Assembly (NCBI GenBank): GCA_905221605.1
Contig: CAJNDS010001391.1
Coordinates: 134,501-198,500, forward strand
DNA from: Symbiodinium natans
Taxonomy: Eukaryota > Sar > Dinophyceae > Suessiales > Symbiodiniaceae
Length of the DNA: 64,000 bases
Direction: 5' to 3'
Under the pieces are notes generated by a model. The model was not told the origin of the DNA. It did not search any database and saw only the letters and a program-made list of their open reading frames with translations. Positions within the stretch are counted from its first letter, which is position 1. Each line of letters starts with the position of its first letter. Positions 37,236-46,394 of this stretch are shown here, one piece after another. The position numbers and the translations under genes were made by a program.

Positions 37236-38043
37236 ATATCATGTTCTTAAACAAAATTGTTGGAGCACACTTGCAAAACACCAGTGCAAGCCCAAAACCC
37301 GAAGCTTCAAAAATCCATTTAGGCAAGCCCCAAAACAACAAACAGCACGAGCCCAAAACCTCAAGCCTCAAAAACCCCAAACATGTCTATTCCCAAAAAT
37401 GTGGTTTCCGGATTCCCGAAAATCATACGAATGAGCTGACAGAACTCGAGTGGACCCACTATATGCACGTATGCATCATACCCCGGGGCCACACCCGCGC
37501 CACATAGCATCTTTTGAACGAATTGAAGTAATGCATTGAATGCATTTCCCAGCAGCCACGGGATCTCCAGTCTGTCTCCTGCCAATGCAATCTATGCCAG
37601 GGCTGATCCTCAAGAAAGCCAAGAAAAAGTAGCAGGCTGCTTCTTGTCGCTTAGCTAGTTCTGCCCTTTCTGCCCTTCTTCTGTCCTCCTCCACCTCCTC
37701 CACCTCCTCATTTTGAGCACTGGCCAAGGCAGCGGCAGCGCGCTGCAGCTGCCGTGTCTGCAGCCGGGTGAGGCCCACCTCGGCCAAATCCGAAGTCCAG
37801 AGCTCGCCCACCTGCAAGAAACACGACAAGAAAGCAAACAAAGAAGTTTCATTAGTAGAGATTCAGCTTCGCGGAGTAGTGCCCCACACACACACACGCA
37901 AAGATTCTCTCTTTCGCCCTCACATACTCTCTCTTTCTCATCGCATCTTCTGCCTGGCTCAGGCAGCGGACCCCAAGCTCATGGAGTTCCGGCAGAAACT
38001 GCACAAGGCCCAAAGCTCTCAAAGCTTCTTCCAGGTCCGACAT
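29306..38043 (-). CDS. Kinesin motor protein with N-terminal SAM domain (kinesin-13/KIF24-like)
   Basis: ATG at 38043 opens MSDLEEALRALGLVQF; exons 37954-38043 and about 37650-37811 together form a SAM domain. A disordered region (about 35573-36630) has four-residue KHDA repeats. Motor exons follow: 34983-35051 (VFARVRPIFDEDL), 34594-34696 (VVSISPEHVTLHS), about 34165-34254 (FGFDHVFGG), 33628-33721 (P-loop FGQTGSGKTHTM), 32242-32296 (FLELRGDRCFDLL), 32108-32135 (LRLREVNGT), 31743-31778 (RRKTSPT), 31557-31655 (switch I NAVSSRSH and switch II LVDCAGSE), 31361-31416 (RERQRESAEINA), 31175-31223 (LYALKDCCRAL), 30200-30265 (RASSLTKVLAQAF), 29972-30023 (VICTVSPCASDTEHT), about 29830-29887 (ETLRLGGALAGRG). 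Possible tail exons: from 29765, and 29306-29475 (REWVVSLEGFEDVLEQLP). Most joins from 32296 to 29887 keep phase; the joins at 32108/31778 and 31175/30265 do not, so one or both may hide an unfound exon. Many donors are GC. Kinesin-13s depolymerise microtubules; that activity is inferred. Confidence 0.9.
32738..32872. repeat. Pyrimidine tract: (TTTCCC)/(TTTCTC)n then (TTC)n
   Basis: About 100 bases of TTTCCC-type hexamers and CT, followed by (TTC)n, within a kinesin intron. It ends in sequence related to the SINE-like repeat (32865-32912). Confidence 0.85.
33349..33420 (-). repeat. SINE-like dispersed repeat with GAA tail, copy 2
   Basis: Positions 33361-33420 are about 93% identical to 10801-10860. 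On the minus strand the body ends CATGCCCCGTAGAA and continues as GAA repeats to about 33349; a second similar end (CATGCCCTGCAGAA) follows at 33311-33335. A shorter related copy is at 32865-32912. Confidence 0.6.
34045..34087. repeat. Short (CCCTAAGG)-type tandem repeat
   Basis: Four to five units of a telomere-like AAGGCCCT repeat starting with AACCCTAAGG, in a kinesin intron. Confidence 0.7.
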
Positions 38044-38060
38044 GCTGCGGGGGGAAATCG
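38044..38060 (-). promoter_or_regulatory. Probable SL trans-splice acceptor of the kinesin mRNA
   Basis: The minus strand reads TTTCCCCCCGCAG and then C-ATG: a pyrimidine-rich stretch and AG one base before the proposed start codon. In dinoflagellates the SL is joined at such a site. The assignment is inferred from position. Confidence 0.45.
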
Positions 38061-39165
38061 CTGAATGAAAAGGATTTCGGCTTGCGGACCTTCGGAGCGA
38101 GTCTGCTGAGATCTGCTGAGCCTCCTCCTGAACTTCTTGCTGTTGCTTTTTCTCTTTCGCAGGCTCGGACTCGTCGTGCCAATGAAAGGATTTTTTGGAA
38201 GGCCACTGCATGAACAACAGAGAACGAACCTTGAAGATACAAGAAGGCGCAAGACAAGTTTCTGGGCAGAATGCCCGGCCAGTCGTGGCTCAGGGACTAT
38301 AAATGGTGGAATGTTAAAAGCTCAAAGAACATGAGTGTGCCTCGAGCGCCACGACTTAAAGATGGGCTCTCAAGGCGACATGTGCGGGGGGAAGGGACTC
38401 GGGAAGGACTGCGGAGCTGCGAAGCCGAGATCCGACCTTCCCTTCCAGTTAGCCCCCTAGTTGGCCCTAGTTGGCCGTTTAGTTTCCTTCGGGGCCCTCT
38501 GTCGTAACATTGTAGGTCGCTGAGGAGGTCACCATAGGGCACTGAAAACCTGTCACAAGCCCTGCCACAAGATGTCTGCACGTGCTAGTGCCACAGTACC
38601 GGACGGTCTTCTCTCAGGTCCGCATCATGCTCCAAAACTTGATCAGACTGGTGCTCGCACTGCTCGATCACTCTGATGCACAGCGCTTGCACAAAGCCCG
38701 ACCCACGTACGCAGTTCACAAAAATTCATTGCATGGGAGATCACGTCTATCTGTCTATCTGGCACAAGCCGGTTTGGTCACATCCTTCCTCGGGTTCAGG
38801 CACCAAACCATCCAAACCAACACAAACACTGAACACAAGACCCGACACGATCAGAAAGTCGATAAACTCAAGCCAAGGTGCTTCTCACGTTGACGCCGCT
38901 TCTTCTCACCGTAGTCACACAAATGACCTGAGAAGGGCCAAAGGGATGCCAAAGGGCCAAAGGCGCAAATTGGGAGACAACATGATATAGCAATATAGCA
39001 CATGTCTCGCGTACGCGAGAATGTCTGCTAATCCACCTTCACATGGTCAGCACACAGCGTCAGCACGGCATCCGCACGGCATGTGATCAGATCACTGGAT
39101 GCTCTACTCTAACTCTAGTAACTCGACTAACTCTGCTATGTTCCTTCCCTTTCTGGGCTCCAGGC

Positions 39166-39369
39166 AGAAGAGACAGGTCCGGCCACTGGCACAGCCCTTC
39201 TTGTGGAAGAAAGCACATGGTTTGCACTCGCCGGTGGCATGACCACCCGACCCCAGGCTCGGGAGCACGTCAGAGCCCAGGATCACGGGTGGCGCTTTCC
39301 CGCCCGAGACAGCCGGGGCCGAAACCGGGGCGGAAACCGGTGCTGAAACCGAGGCCTCCCCAAGACAGA
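39166..39369 (-). CDS. CCCH (C3H1-type) zinc-finger exon of a dinoflagellate-type protein
   Basis: The acceptor CTCTCTCCTGCAG ends at 39370 after a CT/TTC-rich intron. The exon encodes a VSAP tandem repeat, then LPSLGSGGHATGECKPC followed by AFFHKKGCASGRTCLF. The Gly-Ser-x-x-His plus C-x2-C-x7-C-x5-C arrangement is the finger seen in many dinoflagellate proteins. If the frame is read on, the last Cys is followed by Leu instead of His, so the finger would be broken. A GC donor (TTCT|GCCTGG) splits exactly this Cys codon, and the next exon could supply the rest of Cys plus His. Such fingers usually bind RNA. Neighbouring exons were not found. Confidence 0.72.
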
Positions 39370-39379
39370 CTGCAGGAGA

Positions 39380-39500
39380 GAGACAGAGAGAGAGAGAGAG
39401 AGAGACAGAGGCAAAGAAGAGGGAGGAGAAGAAGGAGAAGAAGGGGAAGAAGAAGAAGAAGAGCAAGAGGAACAAGAAGGAGGAGGAGGAGGAGTGGAAT
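39380..39500. repeat. (GA)n and (GAA/GGA)n tract
   Basis: Purine-rich on the plus strand. On the minus strand it forms the polypyrimidine stretch leading to the CCCH exon acceptor. Confidence 0.85.
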
Positions 39501-40044
39501 TTCTCTCTCACAAGACAAGGCGTCTCACAATAAGAAAAAACATCTCAGCATCGTCTCTCGGCCACCTCCCCGTTCAATCCGCTGCCAGCTCTCTCCCACT
39601 CGCGGCTCGCTCAGTACGTTCGTCGTAGCATGCACACGCGCTCGGCTGTTTCGCTGCAAAGGGGGGCAAGCGTTGACTTTGAAGGTATAGAAGCTAAGCA
39701 AGTTCGCTATTCTGGCTCTTTGGCGCATGCCGAGATCGATGCCTAAGCGAGGCTTCAGGCACCATCGAAGCTGACAACCTCGATCCCTGTGCTGTGGTCG
39801 TGGCACAGTCTACCCACCTTCTTGGCAGATATTTTTCACGGATGCTCTTACACAAGCTGCTGCTGCAGCAGACATACTTCGAATTGCATCAGGGCGGTTA
39901 GCCTTCTTGTTTTTGGGAGTGGAAGTGTGCCGAAGTTGCCTGCATGCCAAACTTTAATACGTTAACGTCTTGGCGCAGCAGCAAGTTTGCAGTGTGTGCG
40001 GGCTCCGGGACTGGATTCGAGGCGGCGTCCTCTGCGCCGAATTG

Positions 40045-40520
40045 CGCCGCTCTGCGCCGCTTTGCGCCGCACTGCGCTGAAATACGCCGGATGCGCTGCA
40101 CTGCGCTGCATTGCGCCGAATTGCGCTGAATGCGCCGAATTACGCCGGATGCACTGCACTGCGCTGCATTGCGCCGAATTGCGCTGAATGCGCCGAATTA
40201 CGCAATTTGCACTGCACTGCGCTGCATTGCGCCGAATTGCGCTGAATGCGCCGAATTGCGCTGAATCACGCCAAACGCGCTGCATTGCGCCGAATTGCGC
40301 TGCATTGCGCCGAATTGCGCTGCATTGCGCCGAATTGCCGCATTGCTCCGAATTGCGCTGCATTGCGCCGAATTGCGCTGAATGCGCCGAATTGCGCTGA
40401 ATGCGCCGATTTGCCCCGAATGCGCTGTGTTTCCTGGAGTGCGCCGCAATGCGCTGCATGCGCTGGACGGCGCCGAATTGCGCTGATTTGCGCTGAATTG
40501 TGCTGCTTTGCGCTGATTAA
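40045..40520. repeat. 10-bp based satellite (TGCGCCGAAT / TGCGCTGCAT) with about 58-bp higher-order units
   Basis: Alternating 10-bp subunits TGCGCCGAAT and TGCGCTGCAT/TGCGCTGAAT run for almost 500 bases. A longer unit recurs at about 40085, 40142 and 40200. Frames on both strands read as Cys/Ala-rich or Gln/Asn/Ser-rich peptide repeats; none is a credible gene. Confidence 0.9.
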
Positions 40521-41277
40521 GGCTCAAATGATTAAATATATTCACGGCAAGACACTTTTCGGGTTAAGCGGACATGGGGTCGTCAATTCGCAGCACCCTT
40601 AAATTGTTGGGTTTAGGGGATATCGGGTGCATGGGTGTGCGGGTTCTCGGCGGCGGGCCTATCGGGTCTGAGGACGCGCGGGTTTTCGGTAACTATATGT
40701 ATACATGGAGCATCAGGGACAAGGCATCGGCTAATTTTTTTTGGGGGGAGGAAGCGGTCTCCACTCAGCCGGCATGGCTGGCGCCACCTGGCTATCGTCG
40801 CTGCAGTCTTCCACAGATCGGCATGAAGCACTTCGGTACAGCGTGAACATTTTCGGTTTGGGAGGAGATTAGCTCAGAGGCAGAGCATCTGACGTCTGAG
40901 GGCAAAGAATTGCTTTGCTCCTTAGCATTTGAGCTATAGGGATTACAGGGTTCAGGGTTTATCTAGGTTTAGGGCTTGACGACAGAAAGTGTGTTCAGGG
41001 TTCGGGAGGTTTTCTGCGCCTATTGGGGAGCGCTGACAGTTGTTTTGCTTACGAGGGCGCTGGCGGCCATTCTTCCTCCCAGAAACACCGGGCAGCAGCA
41101 GCCAACAATCATTCGAACTTGAGTGCTTGCTTTTCATCCAGGGCGAGGATGACTCCCGGCAAGCGTCGCAAGGAAAGAGATGCAGATTGGTTTGCTGACT
41201 GGGGCGCGACTGTGAGATCAGTACTCTTCGACAGCGGCATGTAAAGTGTTGAAACGCAACGAGTGATGCAATGTTGA
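40521..41277. other. Gene-free stretch between two satellites
   Basis: No exon was recognised. Positions 40865-40900 resemble the D-arm of a tRNA (GCTCAGAGGCAGAGC), but no complete cloverleaf follows. Confidence 0.4.
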
Positions 41278-41999
41278 AGACGCACCAACAAGCAGAACAA
41301 CCGCAGGTAGTAAGCGAAGACGCACCAATTAGCAAAACAAGCGCACATAATGTTGACTTCACATTAGGAATTCCCGCCGCAATTATAAAATCCAGCTGCC
41401 AGAACACAATAATGTAGCCCGCCACAATTATAAAATCCAGCCCGGAATATTCTTCTAAAAGTGATCCCCCAGAAGCTCGCAGTAGAGGCTCAATGAGGCT
41501 CACTTAGCCCACTGTGGTGGCACCGGGACAGCTAGACCTACCAGGATTTAGGCGGATATTATTGAGGAGGCCCTGGCCGGAGAGATTGATCAATGAAGGG
41601 GGGGGGGGATTTATTAATGCGAAGTCAACATTATAGTGAAGACGCAGCAAGAAGCAAAGCAAGCGCACATAGTAAGCGAAGAGGCACCAATATAAACAAA
41701 ACAAGCGCACATAGAGCGCAGACGCACCGATAAGTAAAACAACCGCACGTAGTAAGCGAGGACCCATGCAACAATAAGCAAATCAACCGCACGGAGTAAG
41801 CGAAGACACATGCACCAATAAGCAAAACAAGCGCGCGCAGTACGCGAAGACGCACCAATAAGCAAAACAACCGCACGTAGTAACCGCAGACGCACCAATA
41901 AGCCAAACAACCGCAGATAGCAAGCGAAGATGCACCAAGAAGCAAAACAACCGCAGCTAGCAAGCGACGACGCACCACTAAGCAAAACAAGTGCATAAT
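41278..41999. repeat. 40-bp satellite, interrupted by a MITE-like insertion
   Basis: The unit starts GACGCACCAATAAGCAAAAC and continues with a CCGCACGTAGTAAGCGAA-like half. Two copies precede 41347 and about nine follow 41634. Minus-strand ORFs reading VLLIGASS-type repeats across it are by-products of the array. Confidence 0.88.
41347..41634. mobile_element. MITE-like element with 20-bp terminal inverted repeats
   Basis: ATAATGTTGACTTCACATTA (41347-41366) recurs inverted at 41615-41634 with one mismatch. The 288-bp insert contains no ORF and has a 22-bp internal duplication (AATTATAAAATCCAGC). It interrupts the flanking 40-bp satellite exactly between GCGCAC and AGTGAAG. A TA target duplication is possible, because the ends can be read as TA-ATGTTG...CAACAT-TA. 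Confidence 0.7.
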
Positions 42000-42409
42000 T
42001 CCCCCCCTGTTAGGGGCTGTGGGAGGTGTGGTGGGGGGGGGACCCCTTCGAGAAAATGGGTCCGGACCTGCATTTACGGGTTTCCGGAATAGGCCCGGGC
42101 CTATTTTGTTTTAGGGCGGTGGTTTGGGTATGTGAACTTTCGTAGGAGGCTGTGGCTTCTTGTTCATTCTTAGGCGTTGGCCTCTTTGCGTCATCGTAGC
42201 TATCTTTGATGTGCGCATAAGTCTGCAGACCTATGTTCCACTCACATGGCGCTTGGGGCGACGATGCGAGTCTCAGGCTTGCAGGTTGGTTACACTCATG
42301 GGGGCTTTGGGCCGATGACGCATGATGACGCGACCCTGAGGGGTGCAGGTTGGTCACGCTGATCGGGCCCGGCAGCGGCAGCGACCGTCAGGAAGGGACG
42401 TAGTTGAGG
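42000..42409. other. Gene-free stretch between satellites
   Basis: Short ORFs only. No domain or splice-site pair was recognised. Confidence 0.4.
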
Positions 42410-43050
42410 ATCGGGTTTATCGGTCGGTGCGCAGCAGGTTTCTTGGCGCCGGGTGCGGGGTTTGTGGGGCCTGGCGGGTTTGTCGGTGCGCCACGGGTTT
42501 GTCGGGTTTTGTGGGTTTGTCGGTGCGCCATGGGTTTGTCGGGTTTAGTGAGTTTATCGGTGCGCCACGGGTTTGTCGGGTTTTGCGGGTTTATCGGTGC
42601 GCCACGGGTTTAGCGGGTTTATCGGTGTGCCACGAGTTTAGCGGGGAGCGGGTTTATCGGTGCGCCACGGGTTTAGCGGGTTTAGCGGGTTTATCGGGTT
42701 TAGCGGGTTTATCGGTGCGCCACGGGTTTAGCGGGTTTATCGGTGCGCCAGGGTTTTTTAGCGGGTCGGTGCGCCACGGGTTTAGCGGGTTTATCGGGTT
42801 TAGCGGGTTTATCGGTGCGCCACGGGTTTAGCGGGTTTATCGGTGCGCCACGGGTTTAGCGGGTTTAGCGGGTTTATCGGTGCGCCACGGGTTTAGCGGG
42901 TTTATCGGGTTTAGCGGGTTTATCGGTGCGCCATGGGTTTGGCGGGTTTATCGGTGCGCCACGGGTTTAGCGGGTTTAGCGGGTTTAGCGGGTTTAGCGG
43001 TGCGCCACGGGTTTAGCGGGTTTAGCGGGTTTATCGGTGCGCAGTCCCTG
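42410..43050. repeat. Telomere-like minisatellite: GGTGCGCCAC plus variable numbers of GGGTTTA(G/T)C
   Basis: The array alternates a 10-bp GGTGCGCCAC block with one to five 9-bp units GGGTTTAGC or GGGTTTATC. At least fifteen GGTGCGCCA blocks are present. GGGTTTA is the telomeric heptamer in another phase, extended by two bases. The Gly/Phe-rich plus-strand ORFs are artefacts. Confidence 0.9.
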
Positions 43051-45274
43051 TTTCCGCGCGCAATGCAAGCAAGTTTGCGTGGGCCCAGCAAGAACCCGTG
43101 ATGTCGATGCTGTTCACCCTGTGCTACGCAGGCTCGGATGTGACCCCCCCATTTCAGAAGCCATTCGAAAGACCCATCCCGCAGGGCAGCTGCGGATGGG
43201 AGTTGGGCGATCAGTTGCGATTCGCCAGGACATCACGCAGAAACGATCCAGGCTGCCAAGCACAGCCGCACGAAGAAACTAGGAGACTCCCCCAGGCCAT
43301 GGTTGCGTGAGCGATTACTGTGAAGAGAGCCAACTGCCAAGCCAGTTTTCGGCACCAACGGCACCAACAGCTTGTGGAGGGGGTCGGGGGGGGCGACCGT
43401 TTTGACACAATGTCCCCCTGCGCAACCCTACCCGTCTACGCTGCGTCCTATCCGGCACAAGAAGAATCCGCATGAATGCAAAGAAAACCTCACTTCCTGT
43501 GCTTGAGCGCGGCAAGCAGTCGGAAAAGCCTGAACAGGCTGTGTCCCAGCCACGCCAACCATGCTTTGCACGCCGGTGTAGCAAGTTGGAGGAACCTGAC
43601 GCACTTGCCCGCATGGAGGTCAGGATATCTGATTGATGAAACATGACACCTCGGTGAGACGCTTGAGACAGCTGCACTGAGGCGAAGCACCGCATACCAA
43701 GTGGTGCTGTGGGTTGGTGCTCTCGGCTTAGGTTGGAAAGGCGTTGCTTGGCTGGACAGTCGGGTCCGCTCTCCTGCAGCTCAGAAAGGGTGACACCTTC
43801 GCGCAAACGAGTGATCAGCCGGCTATGCCTGAATCCGCACAACCAGTGCCCCAAAGAGATCTTCCCGACAAATGCCGCGGTGAATTTTCAGGCGTGGGAA
43901 ACCTGAGTTTGCAAAAAAAACAGGCCCATGATAAGTTGCAAGCTTGCACGACAAACCAACTGGAAACAGCTGGAACACACATGACATGATGGACCTGAGA
44001 TTCAAAGTACCTTAGTACGACATCGACAGAAGGCCTGACACAACGGCACCGCATACGATATCCACGTTGACGGAGAGGACAGCATGGGCTGCGAAAACCT
44101 GTTCGTCCCTTCCTGTTACCCGGGGAAAGCTCGAGAGTTGGATTTCAAAGTTTTCTTGTCGTCCCTGGATCAAGACATGGGCTCATGTCAGCCTTTGCGG
44201 CCATGCCTCACCGACGTGTCTCAGACTCTTGCCACCAAGCAGCAGAGACAGTGGCACGGCGTCATCATCATGGCCATGCCCGTCTTCGGAAATGTCTTCT
44301 GTCGTGGTGTTCTCACTGCCATACCCTCCGCACTCACTGGCCGGGCAGGACCTTGCATAGTACGAAGCATGAGCACAAGCCGTGCTCTGATTCAAGGATT
44401 CGGCCAAGCTTCTTGACGGAACGAATCATGTGGAACCACTCTTGGAGAGACGGCGAGTTGTCGATGTCATCGGTACCCTAGCGGAGGAGGAGACTCCAAA
44501 GGGACCACTCCAAGCGACTTCAACCATCTACGTTTAATCCACCGTCCTCCTCGGCTGCTTGACTTTGCATGGCGTGGACCTCATCTGACAACTAGAAACA
44601 AGCAAAAAATCATGATTCACAGGGCCGCATAATGAAACGAGCGTATCGACGTTCTACAGGTGGCAGGGGGGCATGTAGCTGCAAATGCTACACTCTGTTA
44701 GTTGGAGCAACTTCCCCAGCTTCCTCTATGTCTTGACTCGAAAACCACCGTGGCTGTGGCGTGGCTTTCTTGTTTTGCGCTTGGGAGGGGGGCGTGCGGG
44801 GTGCCCCGGTTTGCAGTGGTTGCGTGGAATTGCATGCGAAGTAGTCTGTAGCAACATAGCAGAGTCAGCATCAGTAGTAGTAGTCGTCGTCGTCGTTGTT
44901 GTTCTGTCAAGGCCTCGTGTACTGTGCCACATGCACATGGTGAGAACACTTGGGTCCAAAACAGAAAAGAAACCTCCGCGTTGGAGACGCGGCCTAGGCC
45001 TAGGTAAGAATGTGGGATTCCAAGAATTCTGCGTCAACATCGAGCTTGACAGCCATCCAACTTTCGAGGGATGCTTTGTCGTTCAGCCAGGCAACACAGC
45101 AACTGCGAACCAATGTGCGTACCGTGCGATGGGGCTGTAATGGAAGCGTGCTTCAAAAATTTGCTGAGGGATTGAAAATCAGATCTGGCAGAGCCCAGCC
45201 GTCGATTGAGTTCAGACCCAATGTCCCCGGATCATTCTAAAGGACTTCCCAGACAAACCAAAGAAGACTTGCAT
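43051..45274. other. Interval with no recognised gene, possibly the 3' part of the LINE
   Basis: ORFs on both strands look non-coding or degenerate. A minus-strand frame at 43315-43854 and the sequence below 45275 could be remnants of the LINE's C-terminal region, but no motif confirms this. Confidence 0.35.
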
Positions 45275-46350
45275 TCAAAATGGATGAGCATTAGACTTCA
45301 GCACATTGAAAGATGCAGCGAATGGGCATTGTTTCGACATTGCGCCACGAGAAACAAAGCCCATTATCTCTGCCAGCTCGAGCATGGCAGTTGGCAGTCC
45401 ATGCAAAAAAGAAGCCCGAGACGCCGTAGAAGCGACAACCATGGTGTCGTCTGCATACACAAGTTACACAAGCACATCGGCCGGCAGGTCAGCTTTGGAG
45501 CATAGCAAGCACGAACGTAACGCGTCGGAAACGTCGAACAGCAACACGGTCATCATCACTGAGAATAAGAAGGGGAAGGGACAACGGGCATCCCTGAGAA
45601 ATCCCAAAATGTTGGCGACGGACAGAAGAATCTCGGCCACAATCGTGAACTTTGCTTTGTCTGTCCGGACTCTCGAGATTGTTGCGGCGCACCAAATCGG
45701 CAGAGAGCATGTGACAGCCGATCGCGGTCCGCGCTGTCGACCATTTTCACAAGAAAACTAGGCCGTCTTTGCGCGCTAACGCTTGCTCTGCAAAGCAGTG
45801 TGCCCTGGAAGCCTCCCTTGTCATAGATACTTCGCGCATTTGGGCCATCCAAGGAAAAAACAGTTTGTACGTCAGCCAGGCTTGCGCTCGCGCCGACGTT
45901 TGCAGCCTCAAGATTGCATTTAACAGCCGCAAGGCATCGTTTGTCTGCTTGGAAGGAAGAGGTGGATTGAAGTTTGACATACGGAAGTCTTTTGTCATCT
46001 GTTCCATGGACGAAGTCACAGGTTGAATCTCCCTGCAAAATTAGGATGCAGTTCCACTCACAGTTCAAGCTGATTGCCGCGGGGGTCTTTCCGCTGTGGC
46101 TTTACGCTCGCCCTCGCTCAAGATACGTTCGCAACCTTTCGGGGGGCAGATCGGTGTCAAAGAATTGGCACTGTCGTCTGTCGTGATCCAATCGCTCTTT
46201 TGGAATCTTTCAACCCCTGCCAAAGGCTCTTTGGAAAGGGCGATTGCGCGCGTCGTTTGGTTGTATCGACATCAGGCATCATTCCTGCCACGGCAAACTT
46301 TCTAACAAGTACTTGAGCGTCTTCTTGAGCCAACATGGCTTGAGCCAAAA
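45275..46350 (-). mobile_element. Degenerate LINE-type (non-LTR) reverse transcriptase with a 5' relict SL
   Basis: Reading the minus strand, three reverse-transcriptase motifs appear in order but in different frames: DSADRDRLSHALCRFG (near 45750-45700), the thumb-side hydrophobic block GISQGCPLS continuing PFLFSVM in the next frame (near 45600), and the catalytic YADDTMVVAST (near 45457). At least one frameshift and an in-frame TAA just before YADD show it is dead. The spacing and GxxQGxPLSP plus YADD combination are those of non-LTR retrotransposons. An ORF at the 5' end (46157-46336) starts with an ATG inside the relict SL. The 3' end and any endonuclease domain were not identified. Confidence 0.78.
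46324..46350 (-). other. Tandem relict spliced leader
   Basis: The minus strand reads TTTTGGCTCAAG (46339-46350) directly followed by CCATGTTGGCTCAAG (46324-46338). Both are 3' parts of the dinoflagellate SL, the second with one change (CCATTTTGG to CCATGTTGG). Tandem truncated SLs arise when a retroposed SL-bearing gene is trans-spliced and retroposed again. Confidence 0.88.
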
Positions 46351-46354
46351 CTTC

Positions 46355-46393
<39 letters not shown>
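46355..46393. repeat. (GCA)n / (TGC)n microsatellite, about 13 units
   Basis: A pure trinucleotide run abutting the 5' side (minus strand) of the tandem relict SL. Confidence 0.95.

Positions 46394-46394
<1 letters not shown>

Noticed and set aside
40858-40935. tRNA-like sequence (TTAGCTCAGAGGCAGAGCATC)
   Set aside because: The D-arm pairs, but the anticodon stem and T-arm with a B-box do not follow at the right spacing. At most a degenerate tRNA-derived remnant.
42343-43101. Gly/Phe-rich plus-strand ORFs
   Set aside because: Explained by the GGGTTTAKC minisatellite; no splice sites or conserved flank.
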